Source: Paenibacillus sp. FSL H7-0331 (GTDB taxonomy: Bacteria > Bacillota > Bacilli > Paenibacillales > NBRC-103111). Taken from it: DNA of 45,593 nucleotides. The stretch covers positions 1 through 45,593 of the forward strand of contig NZ_MRTH01000051.1 of assembly GCF_001956045.1 (NCBI RefSeq), in the 5' to 3' direction. Of the stretch, positions 1 to 7,039 are shown one piece after another. The position numbers and the translations under genes were made by a program. Below the pieces are notes generated by a model. The model ran no database searches, was not told the DNA's origin, and saw only the letters and a list, made by a program, of their open reading frames with translations. Each line of letters begins with the position of its first letter. The stretch's first letter is position 1.

Positions 1-2
1 CA

Positions 3-113
3 GCCAAAGGCTTGATCAACGGTTATGAAGACGGCACAGTGAAACCAAAAGTGAACACTACCCGCGCCCAAGCGGTCACGGTCATTCTCAGAGCTTTACA
101 AGCGAAAAAGTAA
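3..113 (+). CDS. C-terminal end of an SLH-domain protein (partial)
   Basis: Only the last 36 codons are in the window; the gene begins to the left. The reading ends ...GLINGYEDGTVKP...TTRAQAVTVILRAL before TAA at 111-113. That is the closing part of an S-layer homology repeat: the GYxDGT turn followed by the TRAQ(A) helix. SLH repeats anchor cell-surface proteins to pyruvylated secondary wall polymer in Paenibacillus and Bacillus. The enzyme or structural part of the protein is outside the window, so its activity cannot be named. A good intrinsic terminator follows at 189-237. Confidence 0.85.
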   Translation, partial: AKGLINGYEDGTVKPKVNTTRAQAVTVILRALQAKK

Positions 114-188
114 TAGTTCTAATGTGGGGGCTACTGCCGCTGAGCGCCAAACTGGTCGGCGCAAAATCTTAAATGAACGCATGAAAGA

Positions 189-237
189 GGGACTTCCGCA
201 GGCATGATTGATTGCCGGGGGATAGTCCCTTTTTTTT
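189..237 (+). terminator. Intrinsic terminator after the SLH gene
   Basis: GGGACT (189-194) pairs with AGTCCC (224-229), with further pairing inside (GGCA with TGCC), and a run of eight T follows at 230-237. It is placed to end transcription of the SLH-protein gene. Confidence 0.8.
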
Positions 238-520
238 GTTGCAAATCAACGGTTTTATTACTGATTATGGTACAGAAGTAGATGTAATCTTCCCATTAAA
301 CAACGAGATAGTGAAATGTAATATACTTCACGGGCAGAAACGTTCGATCCCCGGCTACCGCTATCTTACGACCTTACAAAAAAGAGGTCGAACAGAAAGA
401 TCTGGTGACCTCATAATACGATTGGGCAGGATAGCTGAATGGGAATCGCATGTTTTATGGTATATTAATAGAAGATTAGACCGTGTTTTAACGACGAAAG
501 GGATTGAAGAATTTCTCTGA
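212..520 (+). CDS. Hypothetical protein or gene remnant
   Basis: An open frame of up to 102 codons with a TTG start at 212. This start lies inside the terminator hairpin and has no ribosome site, so the true start is later or the 5' end is lost. The product is basic, with a C-terminal part that looks helical (IAEWESHVLWYINRRLDRVL). I do not recognise the family. It ends 26 bases before the Fra-like gene and could be the decayed tail of an older gene. Composition resembles the neighbours. Coding status is uncertain. Confidence 0.3.
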   Translation: MPGDSPFFLLQINGFITDYGTEVDVIFPLNNEIVKCNILHGQKRSIPGYRYLTTLQKRGRTERSGDLIIRLGRIAEWESHVLWYINRRLDRVLTTKGIEEFL

Positions 521-546
521 ACATAGTTATTTTAGGAGGTTACAAC

Positions 547-918
547 GTGGAAGTTTTTTTCAGATATTTAGCGTGTATTAATAACTCCAAACATCGCGAC
601 CGAACGGAGGAGATTTTGACGTGGGTTGCCAACAAATTCCCGAATTTGGAAGCGCAAATCAAGTGGAATACGCCAATGTATTCCGATCACGGCACATTTA
701 TTATCGGCTTTTCCACAGCGAAGCATCATTTGAGCGTTTCACCCGAAGAAGTATGCATCGCGCACTTTGCCGATAACATTGCTCAAGCTGGCTATAGATC
801 TACCAAAGGCTTATTTAGAATACCGTGGAATGAGCCGGTAAATTACGAATTACTTGAGAGAATGATCGAGTTTAATATTTTGGATAAAGCAGACTATTCA
901 ACTTTTTGGCGGAAATAA
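547..918 (+). CDS. fra: Fra/YdhG-like intracellular iron chaperone (DUF1801, frataxin-like)
   Basis: A 123-residue cytosolic protein. The stretches RTEEILTWVANKFPNL, IKWNTPMYSDHGTFIIGFS and LLERMIEFNILDKADYSTFW match, as I remember it, the B. subtilis Fra (YdhG) protein, a frataxin-like iron donor for Fe-S cluster and haem assembly within the DUF1801 fold. Length equals that of the B. subtilis protein. The start is GTG at 547, fixed by AGGAGGT at 534-540. The gene stands alone, with no Fe-S genes nearby. Family assignment is strong; the iron-chaperone role is known for the B. subtilis protein and inferred here. Confidence 0.85.
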   Translation: MEVFFRYLACINNSKHRDRTEEILTWVANKFPNLEAQIKWNTPMYSDHGTFIIGFSTAKHHLSVSPEEVCIAHFADNIAQAGYRSTKGLFRIPWNEPVNYELLERMIEFNILDKADYSTFWRK

Positions 919-1194
919 AAAATGTTATTGAACTAACTGGGATACTTCATCCGTCCGCAAAGACGAGATTAGAATCGATTGTTTCAGTGTGATACAATTT
1001 CCCGTGCATGTTACCAATTTTTACTGGGGGACCATTATTAAATGAATATGTTCGTCTATATACGGAGGCGCGTTCGCTTGAAGCCATATTTCGTGCAGTT
1101 TGCAGGTTTCCGCATTGGTTTATCACCGTAACGGAGCGGCCTAGGCATAAGCAGCAGCTAATCAAACTACGGGTGCTCATAATGGGTAGTTTAA

Positions 1195-2523
1195 TTATTT
1201 TTTGTCAAAATAATCATCTTGCACATTTAATTCGTTCAAACAACCAATAAATTTTTCCCTGAAATTATTATTGTTTTTATATTCCGGCCATGCAGCCTTA
1301 TAATAAGGCAATAACTTCTCATGAGGGATAATGCCCCAATATAAAATAGAGCTTTTCATAATCTCCTTGTCGCAACCCATTAACATCTGTTCAATGATCT
1401 CCCAACTTTCTGATTTATCATTGCAACTGCGTGTGGCATAGATTGCGGTTGTTTGTATATTCGAGTCGTTGTGGCACAAAAAGGGCTTAAAGTTTTGGAG
1501 TGTAATCGCGCCGGAAGATTCCAAAACATACCCCACACGACGTAACGTTTCCGGGTCACGAACCCTGTCAAGACTTTGCAAGATCACTATTATAAAATCC
1601 TCTAAATCAAAAGATTTTCCATACCCGTTCAGAATCATTAAAGCTTGTAAAAAATCCTCATTTCTATCCGAATGCAAAAGCTCCAGAAGATAGTCTCTTC
1701 CCGCATCAACAGAGGTTTTGCAGATTAGCTGAATGGCTGTGGTGCGATCATTTTGTCTTTGGTCAGCAACGTTTTTTAAAACATCAATGGTTGGCTGCGA
1801 GATTTTTTTAAACTTGAACATTCCATCCAGCGCTTTTGATCTGATTTCTTCGTTAGGGGCGTTTTGATAAACTTGTATCAACGCATTTTCATCGCCCGGC
1901 ATTCTGCTGCCAAACCACGCGATATCATAATCCAGAATAATTTCGTCCAGCCAGCGCTCATACCAGTCCAGAAAGTTGTCTTCATAGACAAAGAAAAAGG
2001 GATGATCAGGATAAAAATCTGAAGTGTAAACAATTTTCCCCCTGTGCTTCCCTTCAAGTACGAGATACATATCGTATTCACAACCTTGTGTGCCAATGCA
2101 CAACATGCCACCCATCACCCTATCACGGGCGGTGTCGTATTCCAGGTCGGAGATGTCCTCATCATTGATCAGGGGGGCGGTCAGATGGTTCCATTCCTCT
2201 TTTGTCATTCCGGGATGCAGAACGCATTTTGCAGCGAGTGCATTTCTATCGGTACAGGAAGCTGCCTGTTCAATCGAATAAATCCCGTAATAAGGCCCGG
2301 CACCTCCATTTCCGACATTCGTTAAAAAATGTGTATAAGACTCCGGGAGTGAGACCGAATTTGTTGCTTGCCAGTCCGCAAGCTCTTTTACTGTAAGCTT
2401 GTCATAGACCCTGTATTTGTGTGATGATGCTCCAAACACCAAAAAAGCCGTATCTTTGCGCATAGCCTTTTTGAGTTTGTTTTTTATGCGATCCAGTTGC
2501 GTTTCTTTCTTCCAAAACCACAT
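1195..2523 (-). CDS. SUKH (SMI1/KNR4) domain protein with HEAT-like C-terminus
   Basis: A 442-residue soluble protein. Residues about 40-190 form an SMI1/KNR4 (SUKH) domain: LPESYTHFLTNVGNGGAGPYYGIYSIEQA is the family core, followed by the later WYERWLDEIIL helix. Residues about 205-430 look like repeated helical pairs of HEAT type (for example NEEIRSKALDGMFKF, LQALMILNGYG). SUKH proteins often act as immunity proteins in contact-dependent and polymorphic toxin systems and as general binding scaffolds. It is the second gene of a minus-strand pair, 19 bases behind an endonuclease V-like gene, so the two are probably co-transcribed. No toxin gene with secretion features is visible here. Confidence 0.8.
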   Translation of the reverse strand: MWFWKKETQLDRIKNKLKKAMRKDTAFLVFGASSHKYRVYDKLTVKELADWQATNSVSLPESYTHFLTNVGNGGAGPYYGIYSIEQAASCTDRNALAAKCVLHPGMTKEEWNHLTAPLINDEDISDLEYDTARDRVMGGMLCIGTQGCEYDMYLVLEGKHRGKIVYTSDFYPDHPFFFVYEDNFLDWYERWLDEIILDYDIAWFGSRMPGDENALIQVYQNAPNEEIRSKALDGMFKFKKISQPTIDVLKNVADQRQNDRTTAIQLICKTSVDAGRDYLLELLHSDRNEDFLQALMILNGYGKSFDLEDFIIVILQSLDRVRDPETLRRVGYVLESSGAITLQNFKPFLCHNDSNIQTTAIYATRSCNDKSESWEIIEQMLMGCDKEIMKSSILYWGIIPHEKLLPYYKAAWPEYKNNNNFREKFIGCLNELNVQDDYFDKK

Positions 2524-2542
2524 TTTGAATCCCCCTTGTTGA

Positions 2543-3052
2543 TTATTGCCGGGCTTCCTTTGTTTGAATATCCAGCAATTTCAGCAGATGCGGAAATCGG
2601 TATTCTCCATACATACTCTGTATGTGCTGAGCAGCATCTGCCAGATCGATGCCGACAGAGGTTATATATAAAGGTTTGGAGCTGTTGCCGCGGTAAATCT
2701 TTTTGACAAAAGCTTCGTTGTCGCGAAAGGTATTTTTCGCAACACCGATGACTGGAATTTTCCCTGAAAAATTTGTGTAAACATAATGTCCGAGCCCGGG
2801 CTTTTTTTCATTGTTTAAGTACACATAGCCATCCACAACAATGGTATGTATTTGGTTAATATCAGTAAGTTTCATCAGTTCCTGTATGCAAGGGAGCTCT
2901 CGTTTATAGAAAAAACCAGGTTCGTATTCGTGCGGGTTTTCCGTATAAGACACGATGACTTCGTGTGGCGTAGAATCTTCCCAACATTGAAAAATAACTC
3001 CCACTGATTTCGCTTTATTTTCCTCATAATACACATCGACAGCGATGATCAT
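2543..3052 (-). CDS. Endonuclease V family protein (short form)
   Basis: A 169-residue protein of the endonuclease V (deoxyinosine 3' endonuclease) fold. Visible motifs are the first-strand aspartate (D6, AVDVYY), the substrate loop YEPGFFYKRELP with E52, the VVDGYV strand with D74, and GVAKN. These correspond to the D/E/D metal ligands of E. coli Nfi. It is shorter than classical Nfi (about 220 residues) and lacks the usual N-terminal extension, like other compact members in Firmicutes. The start ATG at 3052 is the first codon of the conserved strand. It is transcribed ahead of the SUKH gene. It probably acts on inosine- or damage-containing DNA or RNA; catalytic competence is inferred. Confidence 0.85.
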   Translation of the reverse strand: MIIAVDVYYEENKAKSVGVIFQCWEDSTPHEVIVSYTENPHEYEPGFFYKRELPCIQELMKLTDINQIHTIVVDGYVYLNNEKKPGLGHYVYTNFSGKIPVIGVAKNTFRDNEAFVKKIYRGNSSKPLYITSVGIDLADAAQHIQSMYGEYRFPHLLKLLDIQTKEARQ

Positions 3053-3135
3053 GGATAGCGATTCCTTCCTTTAAGCTCATTTATGGCTATAGATTATAGC
3101 TAATATATCACATTTTTCCAGTAACGGGGAGCAGG

Positions 3136-3163
3136 AAAGGCCATCCTTTGCGGGATGGCCTTT
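3136..3163 (+). terminator. Perfect 11-bp hairpin, terminator-like
   Basis: AAAGGCCATCC (3136-3146) and GGATGGCCTTT (3153-3163) form a perfect stem with a TTTGCG loop. There are T residues on one side and A residues on the other, so it could terminate in either direction. No plus-strand gene precedes it. It is nested between GTAACGG (3121-3127) and CCGTTAC (3171-3177), which could also pair and enclose it. Confidence 0.5.
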
Positions 3164-3167
3164 AAAC

Positions 3168-3213
3168 TTGCCGTTACAGACAACGCGATGAACCGTATCA
3201 TAAGTAGCGGCAA
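3168..3213 (+). repeat. Structured hairpin repeat, copy 1
   Basis: A 46-base element with outer arms TTGCCGTTAC (3168-3177) and GTAGCGGCAA (3204-3213) that pair throughout with one G-U pair, and an inner GAT/ATC stem closing a seven-base loop. A second copy lies at 4878-4923, on the far side of the sigma-DUF1835 gene. The copies differ mainly at positions that keep pairing. Confidence 0.6.
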
Positions 3214-3304
3214 ATATCTGCTGCTATTACAATAGAACCAAGTAACCTTTTGCAACGATACTGGCACTTGTATATAGAATCTGAATACAGAGGAGGTGCA
3301 AGAG

Positions 3305-4876
3305 GTGCGACAGTGGATCGAGGAAGCTCGGCTTGGTGACCAAATTGCATGGGGGCGGATCGTGAAATATTTCGGTGGCATGGCATTTTCTGTAGCATAT
3401 GGAAAATTAGGTGATTGGGGCCAAGCGGAGGATGCGGTTCAAGAAGCGTTCGCAGAGGCCTTTGCCAATCTCGCTAAGTTGAAGGATGCGGATGCGTTCC
3501 CGGGATGGTTCAAGACCATTATCGAACGTCAATGTCATCGCCTTCTTCGCCGTAAAAGACATTCCACGATGCCGATGGATGAAGCAAGTGCAATGGATGT
3601 AGAGAAATTCAATGTGGAATCTATCTTAGAAAAAAAGGAATGGCAGGAAAGACTTCATCAATCCGTCGAGGGTTTGTCTAGCAATTTAAAACTGGTAGTT
3701 CAATTATTTTATTTTCATGGGTATTCGATAAGAGAAATATCAAGTTACCTGAGTATATCTCCTTCCGTACTAAAAAAACGGTTGTTCGATGCCCGCAATA
3801 AGCTGAGGACGTCGCTAATTGTCACTGACTTTGTATCCATGTTCGACGATCTATACGAAGGGGGAGTATCAATGCTCCATATAGTAAACGGAGATTTTGT
3901 CGGTGATAAGTTGAGGAAGGGGAATATTCGCGGAGATATCTTGGTCTGGAGAGAAGTGTATCCGGTAGGTCCGGTATTCGTTGAAATGGGCGAGCCCATT
4001 CAGAGGTCGACAAGAGTGGAGTATTTGGAGAAAACCATGGGCATTCCGGCAGATGACTATGTGACAAATTGTAAGTCGCAAGAACAGATTCTGCAAAACT
4101 TCCACAAATACGATGAGGTTGTACTATGGTTCGAGCATGATTTATTTGACCAGCTCATGCTAAGCTTTTTGTTGCATTGGTTTTCAAGGCGGACACTAGG
4201 CCACACAAAACTGAATTTGCTGTGTATCGGCGACTACCCAGGTATTGATTTGTTTCGAGGATTGGGACAGCTTACAACTAAGCAGTTGGAAACATTGTCA
4301 GGTACGTGGCAGAGGATCGGACAAAAGGAGCTTGAGACGGGCAGAAGAATTTGGGAGGCATATGCCTCCCCGGATATAGAACGGCATGTTGAGCTTTTGC
4401 ATGAAGACACATCGGAGCTGCCCTTTGCTCACGCGGCATTTGAGCTGCACTTATCCCGCCTGCCTTCGGCAATGAATGGGCTGGGGATTGTGGAGCAGAC
4501 CATCTTGGAGCTTATTCGGCATGGGGTGAATACCCCGCGCGAGCTGTTTAAAGAGATAGGGAGCCGCTTAAGTGGGCTAGGCATGGGTGATTTGGAATTT
4601 TGGTATCGATTAAGGAATATGTCGGAACGACCGAATGCGCTATTAGAGATACGGGGGTCTCATACTATTCCTGATTATCGAAAGAAAACTACCCCATCCT
4701 TTGAAAATTGCGATATTTCATTAACGGAGGTAGGGATGGAAGTAGCCGCGGGAGTAAAGGACTGGGTGAAGGTGAAGGGAATGAATGAGTGGTATGGCGG
4801 TCTGCATCTACATGGTGATTTAACATGGCGCTGGGACCCTGAGAGAAAGCGGTTGGTTCATGGAATAAGGGAATAA
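3305..4876 (+). CDS. Sigma-70 (ECF-type) factor fused to a DUF1835 domain
   Basis: 523 residues. The first part is an ECF sigma factor: region 2 at about residues 15-90 (FSVAYGKLGDWGQAEDAVQEAF, then AFPGWFKTIIERQCHRLLRRK) and region 4 at about 115-170 (LKLVVQLFYFHGYSIREISSYL...LKKRLFDARNKLR). After a short linker comes a DUF1835 domain from about residue 190 (HIVNGDFVGDKLRKG...DILVWREVYPVGPVF, WFEHDLFDQL), with a C-terminal part of DUF3658 type. DUF1835 proteins are normally free-standing and of unknown function. GTG at 3305 is chosen because AGGAGG at 3291-3296 sits eight bases before it; the upstream in-frame GTG at 3296 overlaps that site. No anti-sigma gene is adjacent. Target promoters are unknown. 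Confidence 0.85.
   Translation: MRQWIEEARLGDQIAWGRIVKYFGGMAFSVAYGKLGDWGQAEDAVQEAFAEAFANLAKLKDADAFPGWFKTIIERQCHRLLRRKRHSTMPMDEASAMDVEKFNVESILEKKEWQERLHQSVEGLSSNLKLVVQLFYFHGYSIREISSYLSISPSVLKKRLFDARNKLRTSLIVTDFVSMFDDLYEGGVSMLHIVNGDFVGDKLRKGNIRGDILVWREVYPVGPVFVEMGEPIQRSTRVEYLEKTMGIPADDYVTNCKSQEQILQNFHKYDEVVLWFEHDLFDQLMLSFLLHWFSRRTLGHTKLNLLCIGDYPGIDLFRGLGQLTTKQLETLSGTWQRIGQKELETGRRIWEAYASPDIERHVELLHEDTSELPFAHAAFELHLSRLPSAMNGLGIVEQTILELIRHGVNTPRELFKEIGSRLSGLGMGDLEFWYRLRNMSERPNALLEIRGSHTIPDYRKKTTPSFENCDISLTEVGMEVAAGVKDWVKVKGMNEWYGGLHLHGDLTWRWDPERKRLVHGIRE
3858..3874 (+). promoter_or_regulatory. Internal ribosome site and in-frame ATG ahead of the DUF1835 domain
   Basis: AAGGGGGAG (3858-3866) is followed six bases later by ATG at 3872, in frame with the fusion gene and exactly at the start of MLHIVNGDF, the usual beginning of a free-standing DUF1835 protein. 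The fusion gene may therefore yield both a full-length sigma-DUF1835 protein and a separate DUF1835 protein. Seen in sequence; use is inferred. Confidence 0.5.
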
Positions 4877-4877
4877 C

Positions 4878-4923
4878 TTGCCGTTACAGACAGCGTGGTG
4901 AACGATACCATAAGTGACGGCGA
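4878..4923 (+). repeat. Structured hairpin repeat, copy 2
   Basis: The second copy of the 46-base element at 3168-3213, starting two bases after the stop codon of the sigma-DUF1835 gene. Outer arms TTGCCGTTAC (4878-4887) and GTGACGGCGA (4914-4923) pair throughout if two G-U pairs are allowed. The inner stem is GGT/ACC where copy 1 has GAT/ATC, a compensatory change. Confidence 0.6.
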
Positions 4924-5409
4924 AAAATAGGGAGTTTTTCATAAAAAGCAATCTCGAAACGGTTACTCCTATTTTCGATTTCATTTTGCTTGATAGAATA
5001 GCATTTGTTCAGCTTGGACTACCCCCACTCCTCTTTTGAATCATGCAGATCAAGGCATTCGCAAGTTCGACATCAGGAAGGGCAGCACATGCTCGATGAA
5101 TTGTTCCGCCGGCTCTTCCTGCCTTTGACTCCACTTCACAAGAGTTGTTGCTTGGCATTGTCCTTCATCGCCTGCGACAGGACCCGTCGTGCATTCAGCT
5201 GCTTAGTCGTTTCAATCTGCCACTCACAGACCGCCAGTATTAGATTGAACAACAGCTCTGTGCCCTGCATTCGCGTACCGGGAGAATCCGTGTAGATAGA
5301 ATCTTCGTAAATGCTTTCTGAATTCGCGGAAGCCATTGGCTTGTCCAAATTAAAAGAAATGTAAGGGGAGGCGAATGAAATTATCTCCTACACAAAAATA
5401 TTCAATTTG
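4924..5409. other. Non-coding stretch with possible minus-strand gene remnant
   Basis: No intact gene is seen. On the minus strand an open stretch (5348 down to 5136) with residues such as LLFNLILAVCEWQIETTKQL is followed, after a frame change, by KWSQRQEEPAEQFIEHVLPF ending at a stop near 5050. Together they look like the decayed 3' part of a gene of unrecognised family. It lies where a divergent repressor gene for the next operon might be expected, but no helix-turn-helix is visible in it. Confidence 0.3.
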
Positions 5410-5470
5410 GTAATTGACTAATCAATAACTAAATGGTAAGATGAATTCAAGTTAGTGATTGATCGATAAC
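5410..5470 (+). promoter_or_regulatory. Promoter with two copies of a 20-bp palindromic operator
   Basis: TTGACT (5414-5419) and TAAGAT (5437-5442) are 17 bases apart, a good sigma-A promoter. A 20-bp palindrome (5410-5429, core ATTGACTAATCAAT) covers the -35 box. A second, related palindrome (5451-5470, GTTAGTGATTGATCGATAAC) lies just past the expected transcription start. On the strand that aligns them, both fit GTTAnTGATTnnTCnATnAC. The arrangement is typical of repression by a TetR-type dimer. Confidence 0.65.
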
Positions 5471-5502
5471 AAATAAAAAATAAAAATGGAGCTGATGAAA
5501 AA

Positions 5503-6477
5503 ATGGAAAAAGCGATTGTAATTGGAGCAACGGGTGGGACAGGAGCAGCAATCACGGAAGAGCTTGTCAAACGGGGAGTACCTACCATTGCTTTTGGGCG
5601 TTCGCGCCAGAAGTTGGAACAGTTTGCTGAAAAACTTGGCAATCCGAAGCATTTGATGCTCGCCATTGGGGACGCAATGTCTCCTGACGACATTGTAGCT
5701 CAAGCAGGCGGTGCTGACGTATTATTCCATTGCGCGAACGTACCCTACCACGAGATGGTGAACAAACTGATTCCGCTAGGCGAATCCGTGATGGAGGCGG
5801 CAGAACGGCTTGCGATTAAAGTAGTAGCGATCGACGGGATCTATCCTTATGGGAGAAAACAGATGGAGCTTGTCACGGAAGAACATCCAAAGGAGCCTCA
5901 TACGATAAAAGGAAAAGTACGCCTGGACTATGAACGTATGTTGTTCAGTAATCGATGGACTAAGGTAAAAGTCATGATTGTTCGTTTGCCCGATTATTAT
6001 GGACCCACGGCTAATGAAGCCTCGTATTTAGGTTCAACCCTAGAAGCAATAGCTGCTGGCAAAATGGCTTTTTTCATCGGCAACATGCATGTGCCTCGCG
6101 AATTCGTTTATTTACCGGATGCGGCTGCGATGGTTACTGAGTTGTCAGGCAAAGACTTCGCATATGGACAGAACTGGAATATACCGGGTGCTGGGCTTAT
6201 ATCAGGGCAAGAGATCGTACGGATTGCACAAACGGCAAGTGGCCATGTTAAACCGGTCATTCCCCTGAAAAAATTAGGTTTATCGTTGATAGGTATGGGC
6301 GTGCCCGTGATGAAAGAAATCGTCGAGATGCTTTATTTAACCGAAGAGCCGCTGACACTAAGCAGAGAAAAATACAACCGGTTCATTGGACCGATCACCG
6401 CGACGGCGTTCCAGGAGGGTATTACTTCAACTGTTTTGGCATTGCAGAAGAGCAAGGCATCTATTGCACAAAAGTAA
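5503..6477 (+). CDS. NAD(P)-dependent epimerase/dehydratase (atypical SDR)
   Basis: A 324-residue cytosolic Rossmann protein. The nucleotide-binding loop is AIVIGATGGTGAAI at the N-terminus (GxxGGxG type), followed by an acidic or basic turn (FGRSR) at the end of strand 2. DVLFHCANVPYHE and IDGIYPYGRKQ (YxxxK-like) correspond to the later SDR strands and active-site region. It belongs to the NAD-dependent epimerase/dehydratase family, but its substrate cannot be read from sequence. It is driven by the operator-covered promoter at 5410-5470. A third operator copy overlaps its 3' end, so expression with the SRPBCC gene downstream is probably induced by a small molecule. Confidence 0.75.
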   Translation: MEKAIVIGATGGTGAAITEELVKRGVPTIAFGRSRQKLEQFAEKLGNPKHLMLAIGDAMSPDDIVAQAGGADVLFHCANVPYHEMVNKLIPLGESVMEAAERLAIKVVAIDGIYPYGRKQMELVTEEHPKEPHTIKGKVRLDYERMLFSNRWTKVKVMIVRLPDYYGPTANEASYLGSTLEAIAAGKMAFFIGNMHVPREFVYLPDAAAMVTELSGKDFAYGQNWNIPGAGLISGQEIVRIAQTASGHVKPVIPLKKLGLSLIGMGVPVMKEIVEMLYLTEEPLTLSREKYNRFIGPITATAFQEGITSTVLALQKSKASIAQK

Positions 6478-6493
6478 TTGATTAATCAATCAT
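6474..6493 (+). promoter_or_regulatory. Third copy of the palindromic operator
   Basis: GTAATTGATTAATCAATCAT contains the perfect palindrome ATTGATTAATCAAT and matches the two sites at 5410-5429 and 5451-5470. It begins within the last codons of the epimerase gene and ends 17 bases before the next gene, so it could act as a roadblock or as a local operator. Confidence 0.55.
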
Positions 6494-6510
6494 AAAGGAG
6501 ATGAAATAGT

Positions 6511-6954
6511 ATGTCTAGATCGTTTAAGTTAAAAACATTCACGATGAGCTTTCTTTTACTAATAATAATTGTGATTGGCTGGGTCATCTGGCGGATACAG
6601 ACTGGTATTGATCAATGGCCAACTTGGCAGAAAAACGTCTCCCAGGCGCGGTTATCCGGTCCTATCGCAGTAGGAAGCACCTTCCAGTGGGAGACGCATG
6701 GGCTACCCATCGACTCCACCATCCGCGAGGTCGACCCCATGCGACGCATTGTTTGGTGGGGGCCAGCACAAGGCATCGATGGCGTCCACGTATGGACCAT
6801 CACTCCCACTGCCAAAGGAGTCGTTGTGCACACCACGGAGTCTTGGGACGGTCCGCCTGTAGCAGCCGACCCCGACAGCATGCGCGCGGCACTCACGTCC
6901 TCGCTCAATGCCTGGCTTGCTGACCTCAAGACAACTGCCGAGGCGGCTAACTAA
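6511..6954 (+). CDS. SRPBCC-family protein with N-terminal membrane segment, internally shortened
   Basis: 147 residues. Residues about 9-29 form one transmembrane helix (SFLLLIIIVIGWVIW). From residue 32 the sequence is that of a START/SRPBCC (polyketide-cyclase-like) ligand-binding fold: QTGIDQWPTWQKNV, STIREVDPMRRIVWWGP, GVHVWTITPTAKGVVVHTTE, then a C-terminal amphipathic helix. The first beta strand and helix that normally precede IDQWPTWQ are missing and the membrane helix joins directly, which suggests an in-frame deletion. The middle is more GC-rich than its surroundings. It follows the epimerase by 33 bases with a GGAG site and is probably co-transcribed. Function is unknown; it may not fold normally. 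Confidence 0.6.
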   Translation: MSRSFKLKTFTMSFLLLIIIVIGWVIWRIQTGIDQWPTWQKNVSQARLSGPIAVGSTFQWETHGLPIDSTIREVDPMRRIVWWGPAQGIDGVHVWTITPTAKGVVVHTTESWDGPPVAADPDSMRAALTSSLNAWLADLKTTAEAAN

Positions 6955-7039
6955 AAAGTAGCCTTTATTAATCGAAGAGGCCGACAGACACCTATCACCA
7001 TATATTCCAATGATTAAGGACAGGTACGCACTCGAATAG

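Noticed and set aside
947..1250. Overlapping short frames on both strands between the fra-like and SUKH genes
   Set aside because: No ribosome site at suitable distance, no recognisable protein on either strand, and the two overlap each other and the SUKH gene end.
5005..5295. A 96-codon plus-strand frame
   Set aside because: Cys/Ser/Arg-rich translation typical of a shadow frame, no ribosome site; the protein-like signal in this stretch is on the other strand.
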